From assembly GCF_001750145.1 (NCBI RefSeq), contig NZ_CP015732.1, forward strand, positions 930,001-994,000: a stretch of 64,000 nt of DNA, written 5' to 3'. The DNA comes from Arthrobacter sp. U41. GTDB taxonomy: Bacteria; Actinomycetota; Actinomycetes; Actinomycetales; Micrococcaceae. Position numbers and translations under genes: made by a program. Positions 1-8,011 of the stretch are shown here, one piece after another. How positions within the stretch are numbered: the stretch's first letter is position 1; each line of letters begins with the position of its first letter. The notes under the pieces were generated by a model that worked only from the letters and a program-made list of their open reading frames with translations, had not been told where the DNA came from and did no database searches.

Positions 1-601
1 CGAAGATCATCGTCGGACCCGAGCCAGGCCAGCGGTTCCACGCCTGCGTACGGTAGCTTTCGAACCCTGTCTCCGCGCCGTTCCAGTAGGGGGAGTTCGC
101 GCTGAGGGCGATCAGCACGGCGAGCTTGTCCCGGATCCGGTCCATCACCGCCACGCCCTCCTCCGGGGACTCCACGAACGTGTGGACGTGGAGCCCGCAG
201 GTCAGCTGGTTCCGGACCGTGAGCCCGAAGCGCCGCTGCATGGTCACATAGCGCTGCTTCGGCGTCAGGTGCGTGGCGGAGCCGTGCGGCGAGGTGGCGA
301 GGGCGGCGACCCGGCCGCCATGCACCCGGGCGGCGCGGTCGGCGAGGGCCCGGCCCTGCCGGAGCTGGCGGAGCAGTTCGGTGTAGTCCAGGCACGGCCG
401 CGTCTGGGTTTCAATCTGTTCGAGCTTGAGCTCGAAGCTGAAGTCGGAGTCCTCATGGACCTGCTGCCAGGCCGGGTCGGCCGGATCGGCGGCCTGCCCG
501 GACGGGACCAGGCTGGGGATCATGACATCGGCGAGGGCAAGCAGCATCCCGGTCTCGGGATCCACAATGAGCAGTTCTTCCTCCACGCCGAAGGTCCGCA
601 T
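1..601 (-). CDS. YbdK-type carboxylate-amine ligase (glutamate-cysteine ligase family 2), 3' truncated by window edge
   Basis: The first 200 codons of an ATP-dependent carboxylate-amine ligase of the GCS2/YbdK family, which joins glutamate to an amine such as cysteine in the cytoplasm. Translation from the ATG at 601 begins [18 protein letters not shown], the family's N-terminal motif with the metal/ATP-binding glutamates. It continues through QIETQTRPC, then [12 protein letters not shown] and [11 protein letters not shown], all hallmarks of this family, and runs off the window at [14 protein letters not shown]. Family members are usually about 370-380 residues, so roughly the last 45% lies outside. 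The gene lies 166 bases downstream of the murA-like gene on the same strand, separated by a perfect palindrome. Substrate cannot be fixed from sequence; many actinobacterial members are annotated only as weak glutamate-cysteine ligases. Confidence 0.9.
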   Translation of the reverse strand, partial: MRTFGVEEELLIVDPETGMLLALADVMIPSLVPSGQAADPADPAWQQVHEDSDFSFELKLEQIETQTRPCLDYTELLRQLRQGRALADRAARVHGGRVAALATSPHGSATHLTPKQRYVTMQRRFGLTVRNQLTCGLHVHTFVESPEEGVAVMDRIRDKLAVLIALSANSPYWNGAETGFESYRTQAWNRWPGSGPTMIF

Positions 602-638
602 GAATCTATTGTGCGTCAGGTTCCGCCGAAAAGCTCAA

Positions 639-701
639 CAACGCGGGGTCAGATAGCGCCCACGCAGAGCCCCCGGATGGGCGCTATCTGACCCCGCGTT
701 G
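639..701. repeat. Palindromic element, copy 1 (24-bp perfect arms)
   Basis: Left arm 639-662 and right arm 678-701 are exact reverse complements, with a 15-base loop. The outer arm is CAACGCGGGGTCA. The reverse strand also carries GCCCATCCGGGGGC, which recurs in the copies at 17810 and 31703. It lies between two minus-strand genes and could act as a terminator for the murA-like gene, but no T-run follows, so a dispersed REP/MITE-like repeat fits better. Confidence 0.85.
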
Positions 702-720
702 CCTGAGACGTGCCCAGCGG

Positions 721-771
721 ATTCAGCCGATTCAGCCGATTCAGCGGATTCAGCGGATTCAGCGGATTCAG
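721..771. repeat. Tandem 9-bp repeat (about 5.7 units) overlapping the murA-like stop codon
   Basis: Units read ATTCAGCCG (twice) then ATTCAGCGG (three times), then a partial ATTCAG. On the minus strand the unit is TGA-ATC-CGC or TGA-ATC-GGC, so the genuine stop at 768-770 is followed by further in-frame TGA codons every nine bases. Confidence 0.9.
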
Positions 772-2291
772 TCTTGGAAATACTCGATCTTCGCGCCGAT
801 AGTGTTGAGCCGCTCGGCCAGATCCTCGTAGCCGCGTTCGATCACGTAGATGTTGCGCAGTTCGGAGACGCCCCGGGCCGCGAGCATCGCCAGCAGCAGG
901 CAGGCCGCGGGGCGGAGTGCCGGCGGGCAGCCGACTTCGGCCGCGCGCCACCTGGTGGGCCCGTTGACGTAGATCCGGTGCGGGTCCAGCAGCTGCACCT
1001 GGGCGCCGAGTTTGTTCAGCTCGGTCAGGTAGATCGCGCGGTTGTCGTAGACCCAGTCGTGGATCATCGTCTGGCCGTGGGCATTCGCGGCGATCACCGC
1101 GAAGAACGGCAGGTTGTCGATGTTCAGCCCGGGAAAGGGCATGGGGTGGATCTTGTCTTCCGGGGCGCGCAGCTCCGAGGGCTTGGTGGTGACGTCCACC
1201 AGCCGGGTGCGCCCGTTGCGGGCCAGGTACTCGCCGGACACTTCGAGCCGCTGGCCCATCTGTTCCAGCGTCGCGAGCTCGATTTCCATGAACTCGATCG
1301 GGACGCGGCGGATGGTGACTTCCGAGTTCGTGACGATCCCGGCGGTGATCAGGCTCATCGCCTCGATCGGGTCTTCGGAGGGGAAGTACTCGATGTCGGC
1401 GTCGACCGAGGGCCGGCCGGTGATCTTCAGCGTCGTGGTGCCCACACCCTGGATCTCGACGCCGAGCATCTGCAGGTAGAAGCACAGGTCCTGCACCATG
1501 TAGTTGGGGCTGGCATTGCGGATGGTCGTGGTGCCGCTGCGGTGGGCGGCGGCCATGATGGCGTTTTCGGTGACGGTGTCGCCGCGTTCGCTGAGCACAA
1601 AGGAGCGGTCGCGCCCGTCCGCCGGAGGCGCCTGCACGGCGTAGAAACCGGAATTGGCGTCGACGCTGAGGCCGAACTGGCGCAGCGCCTGCATGTGCGG
1701 CTGCACGGTGCGGGTGCCAAGGTCGCAGCCGCCCGCGTAGGGCAACCGGTATTCACCGGCTTCGTCCAGGAGCGGGCCCAGCAGCATGATGACACTGCGG
1801 GTCCGGCGGGCGGCCTCAACGTCCATCGAGTCGAGGTCCAGGGCGGCGGGCCGGCGGATCTGCAGATCGGTGGCGTTGAGCCAGGTGCACTCGACGCCGA
1901 TGCTGGTCAGCACCTCGACGATCCGGTTGACCTCTTCGATCCGGGCCAGCCTGCGCAGGGTCGTGGTGCCGCGGTTGATCAGGCTGGCGCACAGCAGGGC
2001 GACCCCGGCGTTCTTGCTGCTGTTGACGTCGACGGAGCCGGACAGGGTGCGGCCGCCCTCCACCCGGAGGTGCGTCATGGCCGGCCGCCCCACCTTAACG
2101 ATGCTCCGGCCGAAAATGGATTCAAGCCGCTGGATCATTTTCAGGCTGAGGTTCTGCTTGCCCTGTTCCATCCGGGCGATGGCGCTCTGGCTGGTGCCCA
2201 GCTCGGCAGCGAGCTGCCCCTGGGTCCAGCCCTTCTGGCCGCGGGCCTCGCGGAGCAGGGCGCCAACATGTTCAGCGGTCTCTTGAGTCAT
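768..2291 (-). CDS. XRE-type HTH domain fused to a MurA-like UDP-GlcNAc 1-carboxyvinyltransferase domain
   Basis: A 507-residue protein. Residues 1-62 form a lambda-repressor/XRE helix-turn-helix (GWTQGQLAAELGTSQSAIARMEQGK). Residues about 72-507 are a full-length EPSP-synthase-fold MurA domain (436 residues; typical MurA is about 420-450). Catalytic positions are kept: the SSKNA lysine (Lys93), the Cys of AGGCDLGTR (Cys189, equivalent to E. coli Cys115), and YDNRAIYLTEL near the C-terminus. By family, MurA transfers enolpyruvate from PEP to UDP-GlcNAc in peptidoglycan synthesis; the N-terminal HTH suggests DNA binding or autoregulation (inference). ATG at 2291 is preferred to TTG at 2297; a TATTTT box lies six bases upstream. 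This may be a second murA-like paralogue rather than the housekeeping enzyme. Confidence 0.88.
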   Translation of the reverse strand: MTQETAEHVGALLREARGQKGWTQGQLAAELGTSQSAIARMEQGKQNLSLKMIQRLESIFGRSIVKVGRPAMTHLRVEGGRTLSGSVDVNSSKNAGVALLCASLINRGTTTLRRLARIEEVNRIVEVLTSIGVECTWLNATDLQIRRPAALDLDSMDVEAARRTRSVIMLLGPLLDEAGEYRLPYAGGCDLGTRTVQPHMQALRQFGLSVDANSGFYAVQAPPADGRDRSFVLSERGDTVTENAIMAAAHRSGTTTIRNASPNYMVQDLCFYLQMLGVEIQGVGTTTLKITGRPSVDADIEYFPSEDPIEAMSLITAGIVTNSEVTIRRVPIEFMEIELATLEQMGQRLEVSGEYLARNGRTRLVDVTTKPSELRAPEDKIHPMPFPGLNIDNLPFFAVIAANAHGQTMIHDWVYDNRAIYLTELNKLGAQVQLLDPHRIYVNGPTRWRAAEVGCPPALRPAACLLLAMLAARGVSELRNIYVIERGYEDLAERLNTIGAKIEYFQD

Positions 2292-2387
2292 ACCCAAAAA
2301 ATATCACGCATGACGTACTAGCGCCCGGAATTCCAGACCCGGTGCCGCGTATCTCACCGAAATACCCGCGCCGTGCGATAAAGGAGG

Positions 2388-3191
2388 CTACTGCCGTGCG
2401 AGGAAGACCATGTTCCAGGTCCCTGCGGCCAGAGCGGAAGCCACGGCGGCGCCGGCAATCAGCAGCCCGCCCAGGAACACCCAGGCGTCCAGGCCGCTGT
2501 AGGAGGATTTCCGGGCCCAGGTGCGTTGTGCGCCGCCGAAGCCCCGGGCCTCCATGGTGACCGCGAGCCGGGAGGCTCGCCGGACGGCCTGCACCAGCAG
2601 CCCAAAGCTCTGCCCCAGGGTGGCGCGAAGCCGTTGCAGCGGGTTCCCGTGCGAGCCCACGCCTCGGGCGCGCCGTGCCATCCCGATCGTCTGCCATTCC
2701 TCGGCCATCAGTCCCACGAGCCGCATCGCGGCCAGCGTCCCGAGGACGAAGCGGTGCGGGAGTTTCGCCTTCTGCGCCAGGGCGTCCGCCAGGTCCGTGG
2801 GGTCGGTGCAGCTCATCAGCAGCACGGCCGGCAGCGCGATGGCCAGGCCGCGGACCATAAAGCCCAGCCCGAGTTCGAGGGAACCCTCGCTGATGGACCA
2901 GATCCGGGCGTCCAGCAGGATGCTCCCGCTGTCGGGTGCGAGGATCGTGGTACTCCACCCGCCCAGCGTCGCGGCCAGGATCAACGGCCAGCCGCGCTGC
3001 CAGAGCAACACCAGGGTCAGTCCGGCCAGCGGCAGGAGCGCCAGTTCGAAGGCGAGCGCCACCGAGGCGGACACCCAGTCAATGGACAGCGCCAGGACCA
3101 TCGTGATGAGCATAACGGCGGCGAACTTCGCCAGCGGGTTGGCCCGGGTCAGCAGGGCATGGTTGCCGCGCAAGGTCAGTTCCTGCCTCAT
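2388..3191 (-). CDS. ykoC: ECF transporter T component (YkoC-like), thiamine/HMP uptake
   Basis: A 267-residue membrane protein, the energy-coupling transmembrane subunit (EcfT/CbiQ family) that links the substrate-binding S component to the ATPases. Hydrophobic segments lie around residues 22-45, 45-65, 68-85, 105-128 and 232-258. The two coupling ARG motifs are visible: MARRARGVG (ARG at 175-177) and EARGFG (ARG at 215-217). Its ATG at 3191 overlaps the upstream ATPase stop by four bases, so it is the last gene of a riboswitch-controlled ykoE-ykoD-ykoC operon. The YkoC name rests on this S-A/A'-T gene order behind a TPP riboswitch; the T family itself is not substrate-specific. Confidence 0.88.
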   Translation of the reverse strand: MRQELTLRGNHALLTRANPLAKFAAVMLITMVLALSIDWVSASVALAFELALLPLAGLTLVLLWQRGWPLILAATLGGWSTTILAPDSGSILLDARIWSISEGSLELGLGFMVRGLAIALPAVLLMSCTDPTDLADALAQKAKLPHRFVLGTLAAMRLVGLMAEEWQTIGMARRARGVGSHGNPLQRLRATLGQSFGLLVQAVRRASRLAVTMEARGFGGAQRTWARKSSYSGLDAWVFLGGLLIAGAAVASALAAGTWNMVFLARQ

Positions 3192-4819
3192 GGCGCCGCG
3201 ACCTTCCCCGGTTCCTGGCGCTCCGGGGCGCGGAGGCTCAGCTCGGTGCCGCCGAGGACCTCGCTGAATTCGGCATCGTGCGTCACGGACACGACGGCGG
3301 CGCCGTCGTCGAGGAGTTCGGAGAGGAAGGACGCGAGTTCGGCCCAGGTGTTGGCGTCCTGGCCGAAGGTCGGTTCGTCCAGGATCAGCACCTGGGGATG
3401 GGCGGCGAGCACGGTGGCCACGGACAGGCGCCGCTTTTCGCCGCCGGAGAGAGTGTAGGGATTGGCGTCCACCAGCCCGGTCAGGCGAAGCCGCTCCAGC
3501 AGTTCGTCCACCCGATCCTCGCCGCGGCCCAGGTGCCGGGGGCCGAACATCAGCTCATCCAGCACACGCCCGGTGACGAACTGGTGCTCGGGTTCCTGGA
3601 ACACGGTGCCTATCCTGGCGATCAGCTGCTGCGCCTTCCACTTGTACGGATCGATCCCCGCGCCGGCACTGAGCTCCAGGGTGGCGGAGACCGTGCCGGA
3701 CACCGGCGGGAGCAGGCCGGCGAGGGTCAGGGCGAAGGTGGACTTCCCCGAGCCGTTGGGGCCCGTGATGGTAAGGGCTTCGCCGGCGCGGACCTGGGCG
3801 ATGATGCCGGACTGCACGGGCTCCGGCGGGATCGGCCGGAAGCCGCCGCGGAGACCGGCCCGCCGCGGACGTTCGCGCGACACGGCCAGATCCTCCGCGG
3901 CGAGCAGCAGCTGGCCCGCGGGCCCGGCACCGGGGGTGGCGCCGGGCCCGCCCCCGGCCCCCGCGGCGCGGGCCCGGGTCGGCGGCACGTAGCCGGGGAC
4001 CCAGACGCCGGCTGCGGTGAGCATGTCCCGTGCCTCGGCCAGGACCCGGTCCGGCGGCCCGTCGATCAGCACGGCGGAGTCCGTCGCCGATCCGGGCTGC
4101 AGCACCACGATCCGGTCCACCAGGTCCTTCCAGACGGAAACCCTGTGCTCCACCACCACCAGGGTGGCCCCGGTCTTGTCCAGGCAGCGGCCGACGGCGT
4201 CGCGGACTTCCAGGACACCCGCGGGGTCCAGATTGGCGGTGGGTTCATCGAGCAGGATCAACCCCGGGCGCATCGCCAGGATGCCGGCGAGCGCCAGGCG
4301 CTGCTTCTGCCCGCCGGAAAGCGCCGACGTTGGGTGGTCCAGCGGCAGCCGGCCCAGCCCGACGTCGTCCAGCGCCTCCGCTACCCGCGGCCAGATCTCC
4401 GCCGGGGGCACGGACAGGTTTTCGGCGCCGAAGGCGACATCGTCGCCCAGGCGCGAGAGCACCACCTGGGTCTCCGGATCCTGCTGGACCAGCCCGGCCC
4501 GGCCGCGCCGGGCCCGGGGCGGGGCCCCGTCGACCAGCAGGCGGCCGGTCTCGTCGGCGTCCTCGGCGTCCACCGGTGCACCGGCACGGTCAGCGTCACC
4601 GGCGGAGCTGTCGCCCAGCACCCCGGCCAGGGCATGGAGCAGCGTGGACTTGCCGGCACCGGAAGGTCCCAGCAGCAGCACCCGCTCCCCGGGCCCGATG
4701 TCCAGGTCCAGGCCGCTGATGGCGGGCCGGAGCCGGCCGGCGTGCCGCCAGCCCCAGCCCCGCGCGGTGACCGTGGCCGGGCGGCCCCCGCTGCAGGCGG
4801 ACGTGCTGTAGGCGGACAT
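3188..4819 (-). CDS. ykoD: ECF transporter ATPase, two fused ABC domains (YkoD-like)
   Basis: A 543-residue cytoplasmic ATPase carrying both nucleotide-binding domains of an energy-coupling factor transporter. Domain 1 has Walker A GPSGAGKS (51-58), signature LSGGQ (about 167-171) and Walker B LILLDEP (about 187-193). Domain 2 has Walker A GPNGSGKS (353-360), signature LSGGE (about 457-461) and Walker B VLILDEP (about 477-483). A glycine/proline/alanine-rich linker (about 280-305) separates them. Start is the ATG at 4819, whose A overlaps the last base region of the ykoE stop (TGATG), indicating translational coupling; longer upstream reading is out of context. It powers uptake of thiamine or its hydroxymethylpyrimidine precursor, inferred from the riboswitch. 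Confidence 0.92.
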   Translation of the reverse strand: MSAYSTSACSGGRPATVTARGWGWRHAGRLRPAISGLDLDIGPGERVLLLGPSGAGKSTLLHALAGVLGDSSAGDADRAGAPVDAEDADETGRLLVDGAPPRARRGRAGLVQQDPETQVVLSRLGDDVAFGAENLSVPPAEIWPRVAEALDDVGLGRLPLDHPTSALSGGQKQRLALAGILAMRPGLILLDEPTANLDPAGVLEVRDAVGRCLDKTGATLVVVEHRVSVWKDLVDRIVVLQPGSATDSAVLIDGPPDRVLAEARDMLTAAGVWVPGYVPPTRARAAGAGGGPGATPGAGPAGQLLLAAEDLAVSRERPRRAGLRGGFRPIPPEPVQSGIIAQVRAGEALTITGPNGSGKSTFALTLAGLLPPVSGTVSATLELSAGAGIDPYKWKAQQLIARIGTVFQEPEHQFVTGRVLDELMFGPRHLGRGEDRVDELLERLRLTGLVDANPYTLSGGEKRRLSVATVLAAHPQVLILDEPTFGQDANTWAELASFLSELLDDGAAVVSVTHDAEFSEVLGGTELSLRAPERQEPGKVAAP

Positions 4820-5451
4820 CAGGAGAAAACGGGCTCCGTGGCCGCCCTGCGGGAGGCAAAGGAACTCAGTACGCCCGTCCTGGCCAGGCCCCGGGTAGCG
4901 AGCCAGGACAGGCTGCCGGCGATCACCGCGCCGGAAACGGCCGTGAAGATGATGTAGGCGAGCTTGTCGCCGCCGGCATACGCGATGTTCCAGCCCCAAG
5001 GCATAAACGCATCGTTCAGCCCGCAGAACAGGCCCGCACCGGCACCGGCCAGCACCGACACCGGCAGGTTGAACTTCTTGTACACGAATGCGGCGAACAC
5101 CAGCTCGGCGCCAAGGCCCTGCAGCAGGCCGGAAATGAGCACCGTGGTGCCGTATTGCGAGCCCATGATCAGCTCGCCGGTGGCGGCCACGGTTTCGCAG
5201 AACAGCGCGGCTCCCGGCTTGCGGATGATGAGCATTCCCAGCACCGCCGGGATCATCCAGCCGCCGGCGTAGAGCCCGGTCAGCGGCGGGTAGAACGCGT
5301 TGACGGGGGCGGAAATGAGGTTGGCGCCCTGGGACCAGGCCCAGAAGATCACGCCGCCGGCGACCGCGATCAACGCGGCCACCACAATGTCCACCACACG
5401 CCAGTTGTAGCCGCGTCGGGTGAGCGTCTGCTGGGCAGATGTATCAGTCAT
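4819..5451 (-). CDS. ykoE: ECF transporter S component (YkoE-like), thiamine or HMP binding
   Basis: A 210-residue integral membrane protein starting MTDTSAQQTLTRRGYNWRVVD, with about six hydrophobic segments and the features of the YkoE family of substrate-capture subunits (GGWMIPAVLGMLIIRKPGAAL, GSQYGTTVLISGLLQGLGAEL, WNIAYAGGDKLAYI). It is followed without a gap by the fused ATPase and the T subunit, reproducing the ykoEDC order of Bacillus subtilis. A strong AGGAGG lies eight bases before the ATG but sits in a small hairpin, and a TPP riboswitch occupies the leader, so expression should fall when thiamine pyrophosphate is high. Substrate choice between thiamine and hydroxymethylpyrimidine cannot be decided here. 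Confidence 0.88.
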   Translation of the reverse strand: MTDTSAQQTLTRRGYNWRVVDIVVAALIAVAGGVIFWAWSQGANLISAPVNAFYPPLTGLYAGGWMIPAVLGMLIIRKPGAALFCETVAATGELIMGSQYGTTVLISGLLQGLGAELVFAAFVYKKFNLPVSVLAGAGAGLFCGLNDAFMPWGWNIAYAGGDKLAYIIFTAVSGAVIAGSLSWLATRGLARTGVLSSFASRRAATEPVFS

Positions 5452-5456
5452 GTCGT

Positions 5457-5475
5457 CCTCCTGAGGAACAGGAGG
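5457..5475 (-). promoter_or_regulatory. Hairpin sequestering the ykoE Shine-Dalgarno sequence
   Basis: On the minus strand CCTCCTG (5475-5469) and CAGGAGG (5463-5457) are exact complements around a TTCCT loop. The right arm is the ykoE ribosome-binding site. This is a plausible translational expression platform for the upstream TPP aptamer; the switching alternative is inferred. Confidence 0.6.
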
Positions 5476-5531
5476 GGAGAGTGCGCCGGGGTCCGCGGCT
5501 TCCGCCGCCGCTCCGGGCACTCTGAGAACTC

Positions 5532-5620
5532 GACTCCCTTGCGCCGGTACTAACCGGATCAGGTTCGAGGGTCTGCGGCTGTCCGCACTCTCAGCGCCCA
5601 CCTGTGGTTTCCCCGGATTT
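5532..5620 (-). promoter_or_regulatory. TPP riboswitch (THI element)
   Basis: On the minus strand the leader contains the conserved core of the thiamine pyrophosphate aptamer: GCGCTGAGAG, then ACCCTCGAACCTGATC, then GGTTAGTACCGGCG and AGGGAG. It lies about 80 bases before the ykoE start. Boundaries are approximate; the P1 stem may extend beyond 5620. It ties the operon to thiamine supply. Confidence 0.93.
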
Positions 5621-5842
5621 CCCCGGTGATGCCCGACGGCGGCGCTCCCCTGTCGTATTTAATATCGCCCTTGTGGGCGTGGCCCAGTTTACACCCACCG
5701 GGCGCTGCTTTCTTAGGTTACCGTCACAATCCGCGGCCTCCGGTGCCGGTGACCCGGAAGCCTCTGCTTGGTAGAGTCGGCAAGGCATGGGAACCCCCGG
5801 ATGCCGCCACCGCCGGCGGCTACCTAACGGAAGCTGAAACAC

Positions 5843-6388
5843 TTGACCAACGCACCAGCGACTTCCCCCGACTATGACCCGGACTCCGAGGACGAGCAGC
5901 CGCACGGATCCCTGGGGGCGCTCATCGGACGCATCCTGGCCGAAATCGACGAGCTGCAGTTCCGGTCTTTCGGCAAGGACGATGCCCTGGACCTGGGCCT
6001 CCTCCTGGTTGAACTCGGCAGGCAACGCTCCCATCCGATCGCCATCGACATCACCAAGGGTGAGCAGGTGCTCTTCCACGCGGCGCTGGAGGGCGCCACG
6101 CCGGACAACGAACGCTGGGTCAGGGCCAAGCAGCGCACGGCCGTCCGCTACGAGGTCCCGTCGCTGCTGGTCGGTCTCCGGGCCCGGGCCGCCGGGACGA
6201 GGATCGAGGACAACGCATGGTTCGACCAGGCAGAGTTTGCCGCCCACGGCGGCGCCTTCCCCGTCTACGTGCGCGGGACCGGGATGGTCGCCACCGTCAC
6301 GGTGTCGGGGTTGCCGCAGAAGGCCGACCATGAGCTGGTGGTCGAAGCCCTGTCCGAGATCCTCGGCCGCGCCGGGACCTCAGGCTAG
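5843..6388 (+). CDS. UPF0303 / heme-degrading-domain (GlcG/HbpS-fold) protein
   Basis: A 181-residue cytoplasmic protein. After a variable acidic N-terminus (about 25 residues) it follows the UPF0303 pattern: ELQFRSFGKDDALDLG, PIAIDITKGEQVLFHAAL, GATPDNERWVRAK, AAHGGAFPVYVRG and TVTVSGLPQKADHELVVEAL. The family shares the fold of HbpS/GlcG heme-binding proteins; the biochemical role of most members is unproven, so heme degradation should not be assumed. The start is TTG at 5843, with GGAAG about eight bases upstream. It stands alone, divergent from the thiamine operon. A TAGAGT box at 5772-5777 may be its -10; a 16-codon reading frame from ATG 5787 lies between and is probably not a gene. Confidence 0.85.
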   Translation: MTNAPATSPDYDPDSEDEQPHGSLGALIGRILAEIDELQFRSFGKDDALDLGLLLVELGRQRSHPIAIDITKGEQVLFHAALEGATPDNERWVRAKQRTAVRYEVPSLLVGLRARAAGTRIEDNAWFDQAEFAAHGGAFPVYVRGTGMVATVTVSGLPQKADHELVVEALSEILGRAGTSG

Positions 6389-6517
6389 CCTGCCGCCGCT
6401 GCCGCACCCCAGCCATGCGGGACCCCGCGGCATCAGCTCCTTTGCCCTGGCTGGACCGCCGGGCAAGGACCGCTAGGCTAGGGGAAGCCCTGTTTCCTCC
6501 CGCTAGGAGTCCGAAGA

Positions 6518-6781
6518 ATGAACATCTTCATCAAACTGCTCGGCACCGGCATCAGCCTGCTCGCCGGCTTTGTCGGCACCAAGCTCGTTGACACCGTCTG
6601 GGAGAAATCCACGGGCAACAAGCCGCCCAAGGGCCACGACGACGATGTGCCCACCACGCTGCGCTCTGCCCTGACGTTCGCGCTGATCTCGGCATCCGTC
6701 AGCGCCATCATCCAGGTCCTCGCGAACCGCGGGACCCAGCGCGCGATCACCCGTTTCGCCAAGTCCCAGGACCTCGTCTAG
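6518..6781 (+). CDS. DUF4235 small membrane protein
   Basis: An 87-residue protein of the actinobacterial DUF4235 family. It shows an N-terminal hydrophobic segment (residues 3-26), a polar stretch with EKSTGNKPPKGHDDD, a second hydrophobic segment (about 51-68) and a basic tail (RGTQRAITRFAKSQ). It is probably a small two-helix membrane protein; no function is established. The ATG at 6518 is preceded by CCGAAGA. A TAGGCT box at 6474-6479 could be the -10, giving a short leader. The gene ends three bases before the mrpG stop on the opposite strand, so the two units converge with almost no spacer. Confidence 0.88.
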   Translation: MNIFIKLLGTGISLLAGFVGTKLVDTVWEKSTGNKPPKGHDDDVPTTLRSALTFALISASVSAIIQVLANRGTQRAITRFAKSQDLV

Positions 6782-6784
6782 CAC

Positions 6785-7201
6785 TCACCGCCCGTCGGTG
6801 ACCGCGTCGCCGTCGTCCTCGGTGAAACCGCGTGTGCCCGCCGCCTGCTGCACCACGGCCTCCAGCTCGTCCGTGCTGAGCAGCTCCGGGTGCAGGTGCT
6901 TGGTGCGGTACCCGGCCCGGCCCACCATGTGGGCCGACACCGGCACGGTGAGCAGCTGGAAGATCCAGGCGACCACCAGCACCGGCCAGACCCACCAGGT
7001 GCGCATTTGAAGTCCCAGCGCGAAGAGCAGCAGGAACAGCCCCAGCACCTGCGGCTTGGTGGCCGCATGCATCCGGGTCATGAGGTCCGGGAATCGGAGC
7101 AGCCCCACCGCCGCGGCGAGGGACATCAGCGCGCCGAGCACCATAAGGACCGCGGAGACGGCGTCGATCACGGTGTCGCCGGAGAAGGTTTCAGGATTCA
7201 C
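6785..7201 (-). CDS. mrpG: Mrp antiporter subunit G
   Basis: A 138-residue subunit of the multisubunit Na+/H+ antiporter. It has three hydrophobic segments and the family signature AAAVGLLRFPDLMTRMHAATKPQVLG, plus VSAHMVGRAGYR. The C-terminal tail of about 35 residues (from TKHLHPELL) is polar and longer than in many relatives. I chose the GTG at 7201 because GGGAG lies about eight bases before it; the TTG at 7225 would overlap mrpF further. It overlaps the end of mrpF by 11 bases and is the last gene of mrpA-C-D-E-F-G. Confidence 0.9.
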   Translation of the reverse strand: MNPETFSGDTVIDAVSAVLMVLGALMSLAAAVGLLRFPDLMTRMHAATKPQVLGLFLLLFALGLQMRTWWVWPVLVVAWIFQLLTVPVSAHMVGRAGYRTKHLHPELLSTDELEAVVQQAAGTRGFTEDDGDAVTDGR

Positions 7202-7469
7202 GGGGCTGCTCCCGCCGGTCGGCAACGAAGCGGGCCACCGTGACGGAGCCGACGAACCCGATCAGGGACACCGCCACCAGCAGCATGAGGTTGTTCAGGT
7301 GACGGTTCACGGCCATGTCGATGCACAGGGCCGCCCCCACGATCGCCAGCAGCACATCGGCGGCGAGCACCCGGTCCAGCAGTGACGGGCCCCGCGCGAT
7401 CCGGATGATCGCTCCTCCGGCGGCCAGGGTCAGCACCACCGTGGTCACGGTCAGGACAAGCTGCATCAT
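7191..7469 (-). CDS. mrpF: Mrp antiporter subunit F
   Basis: A 92-residue, three-helix membrane subunit: MMQLVLTVTTVVLTLAAGGAII, RGPSLLDRVLAADVLLAIVG (the MnhF/MrpF signature) and NLMLLVAVSLIGFVGSVTVARF. Its first ATG overlaps the mrpE stop (ATGA), a coupling arrangement repeated throughout this operon. In the Mrp complex F lies in the small-subunit module with E and G, all required for full Na+/H+ exchange in studied bacteria. Confidence 0.92.
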   Translation of the reverse strand: MMQLVLTVTTVVLTLAAGGAIIRIARGPSLLDRVLAADVLLAIVGAALCIDMAVNRHLNNLMLLVAVSLIGFVGSVTVARFVADRREQPRES

Positions 7470-8011
7470 GAGCCCACCTCCTGGTTGCGAGCCGACAGTT
7501 CGGCCTGGGTGCCCATGATCCGGATCAGCCCCGCCTCCGTATTGCGGACGCTTCGGCGCAGCTGCGCGGCATCTTCCGCGTTGCGGACGTTGATGCCGTG
7601 GATATACAGCGTGGACGTGGAACGGTCCACCTCCACCACGAGTGACCCCGGGATCAGCGCGGTCACGTGCCCCGTGGCAGTGACCAGCAGGTCGGAGTGG
7701 CTCCGCAGCGGGACGGCCACGACGGCGCTGATCACCTTGGGGCCCTTGGCCACGGCAAGGAACAGCACCTGAAAGCTTGCCGTCACCACCTTGGCGATGA
7801 AAAGCAGGGCGAACGGGACCGCGCGAAGCACGTTGAAGCGCCCGCCGAGCTCCACCGGCGGCAGGTAGAACAGCCGGGCCACGACGACTGCGACCAGTGC
7901 GCCGAAGAGCAGGTTCCCCGGGCTGAAGTCCTGCCACAGCGCGCCCCAGACAATCACGAGCCAGACCAGGAGCGGGAGTTCCTGGCGCAGCGATATCCGT
8001 TTCCGGTTCAT
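7466..8011 (-). CDS. mrpE: Mrp antiporter subunit E
   Basis: A 181-residue membrane subunit. Helices span about residues 11-30, 33-51 and 60-88, followed by a cytoplasmic domain with the MrpE hallmarks VISAVVAVPLRSHSDLLVTATGHVTALIPGSLVVEVD and TLYIHGINV. Its length is near the family norm of about 160-180. It overlaps mrpD and mrpF by four bases each. Confidence 0.92.
   Translation of the reverse strand: MNRKRISLRQELPLLVWLVIVWGALWQDFSPGNLLFGALVAVVVARLFYLPPVELGGRFNVLRAVPFALLFIAKVVTASFQVLFLAVAKGPKVISAVVAVPLRSHSDLLVTATGHVTALIPGSLVVEVDRSTSTLYIHGINVRNAEDAAQLRRSVRNTEAGLIRIMGTQAELSARNQEVGS

Noticed and set aside
699..2321. Long plus-strand open frame (540 codons) opposite the murA-like gene
   Set aside because: It is the GC-driven shadow of the murA-like gene: repetitive Gly/Arg/Asp/Gln composition, no domain, and the minus-strand frame has clear HTH and MurA motifs.
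4820..4999. Longer N-terminus for the YkoD-like ATPase
   Set aside because: It would overlap the ykoE coding sequence by 180 bases; the ATG at 4819 gives the usual TGATG coupling.
5787..5837. Sixteen-codon frame before the UPF0303 gene as a leader peptide
   Set aside because: Arginine-rich codons look like random GC sequence and it does not overlap the gene start; evidence weaker than at 29505.
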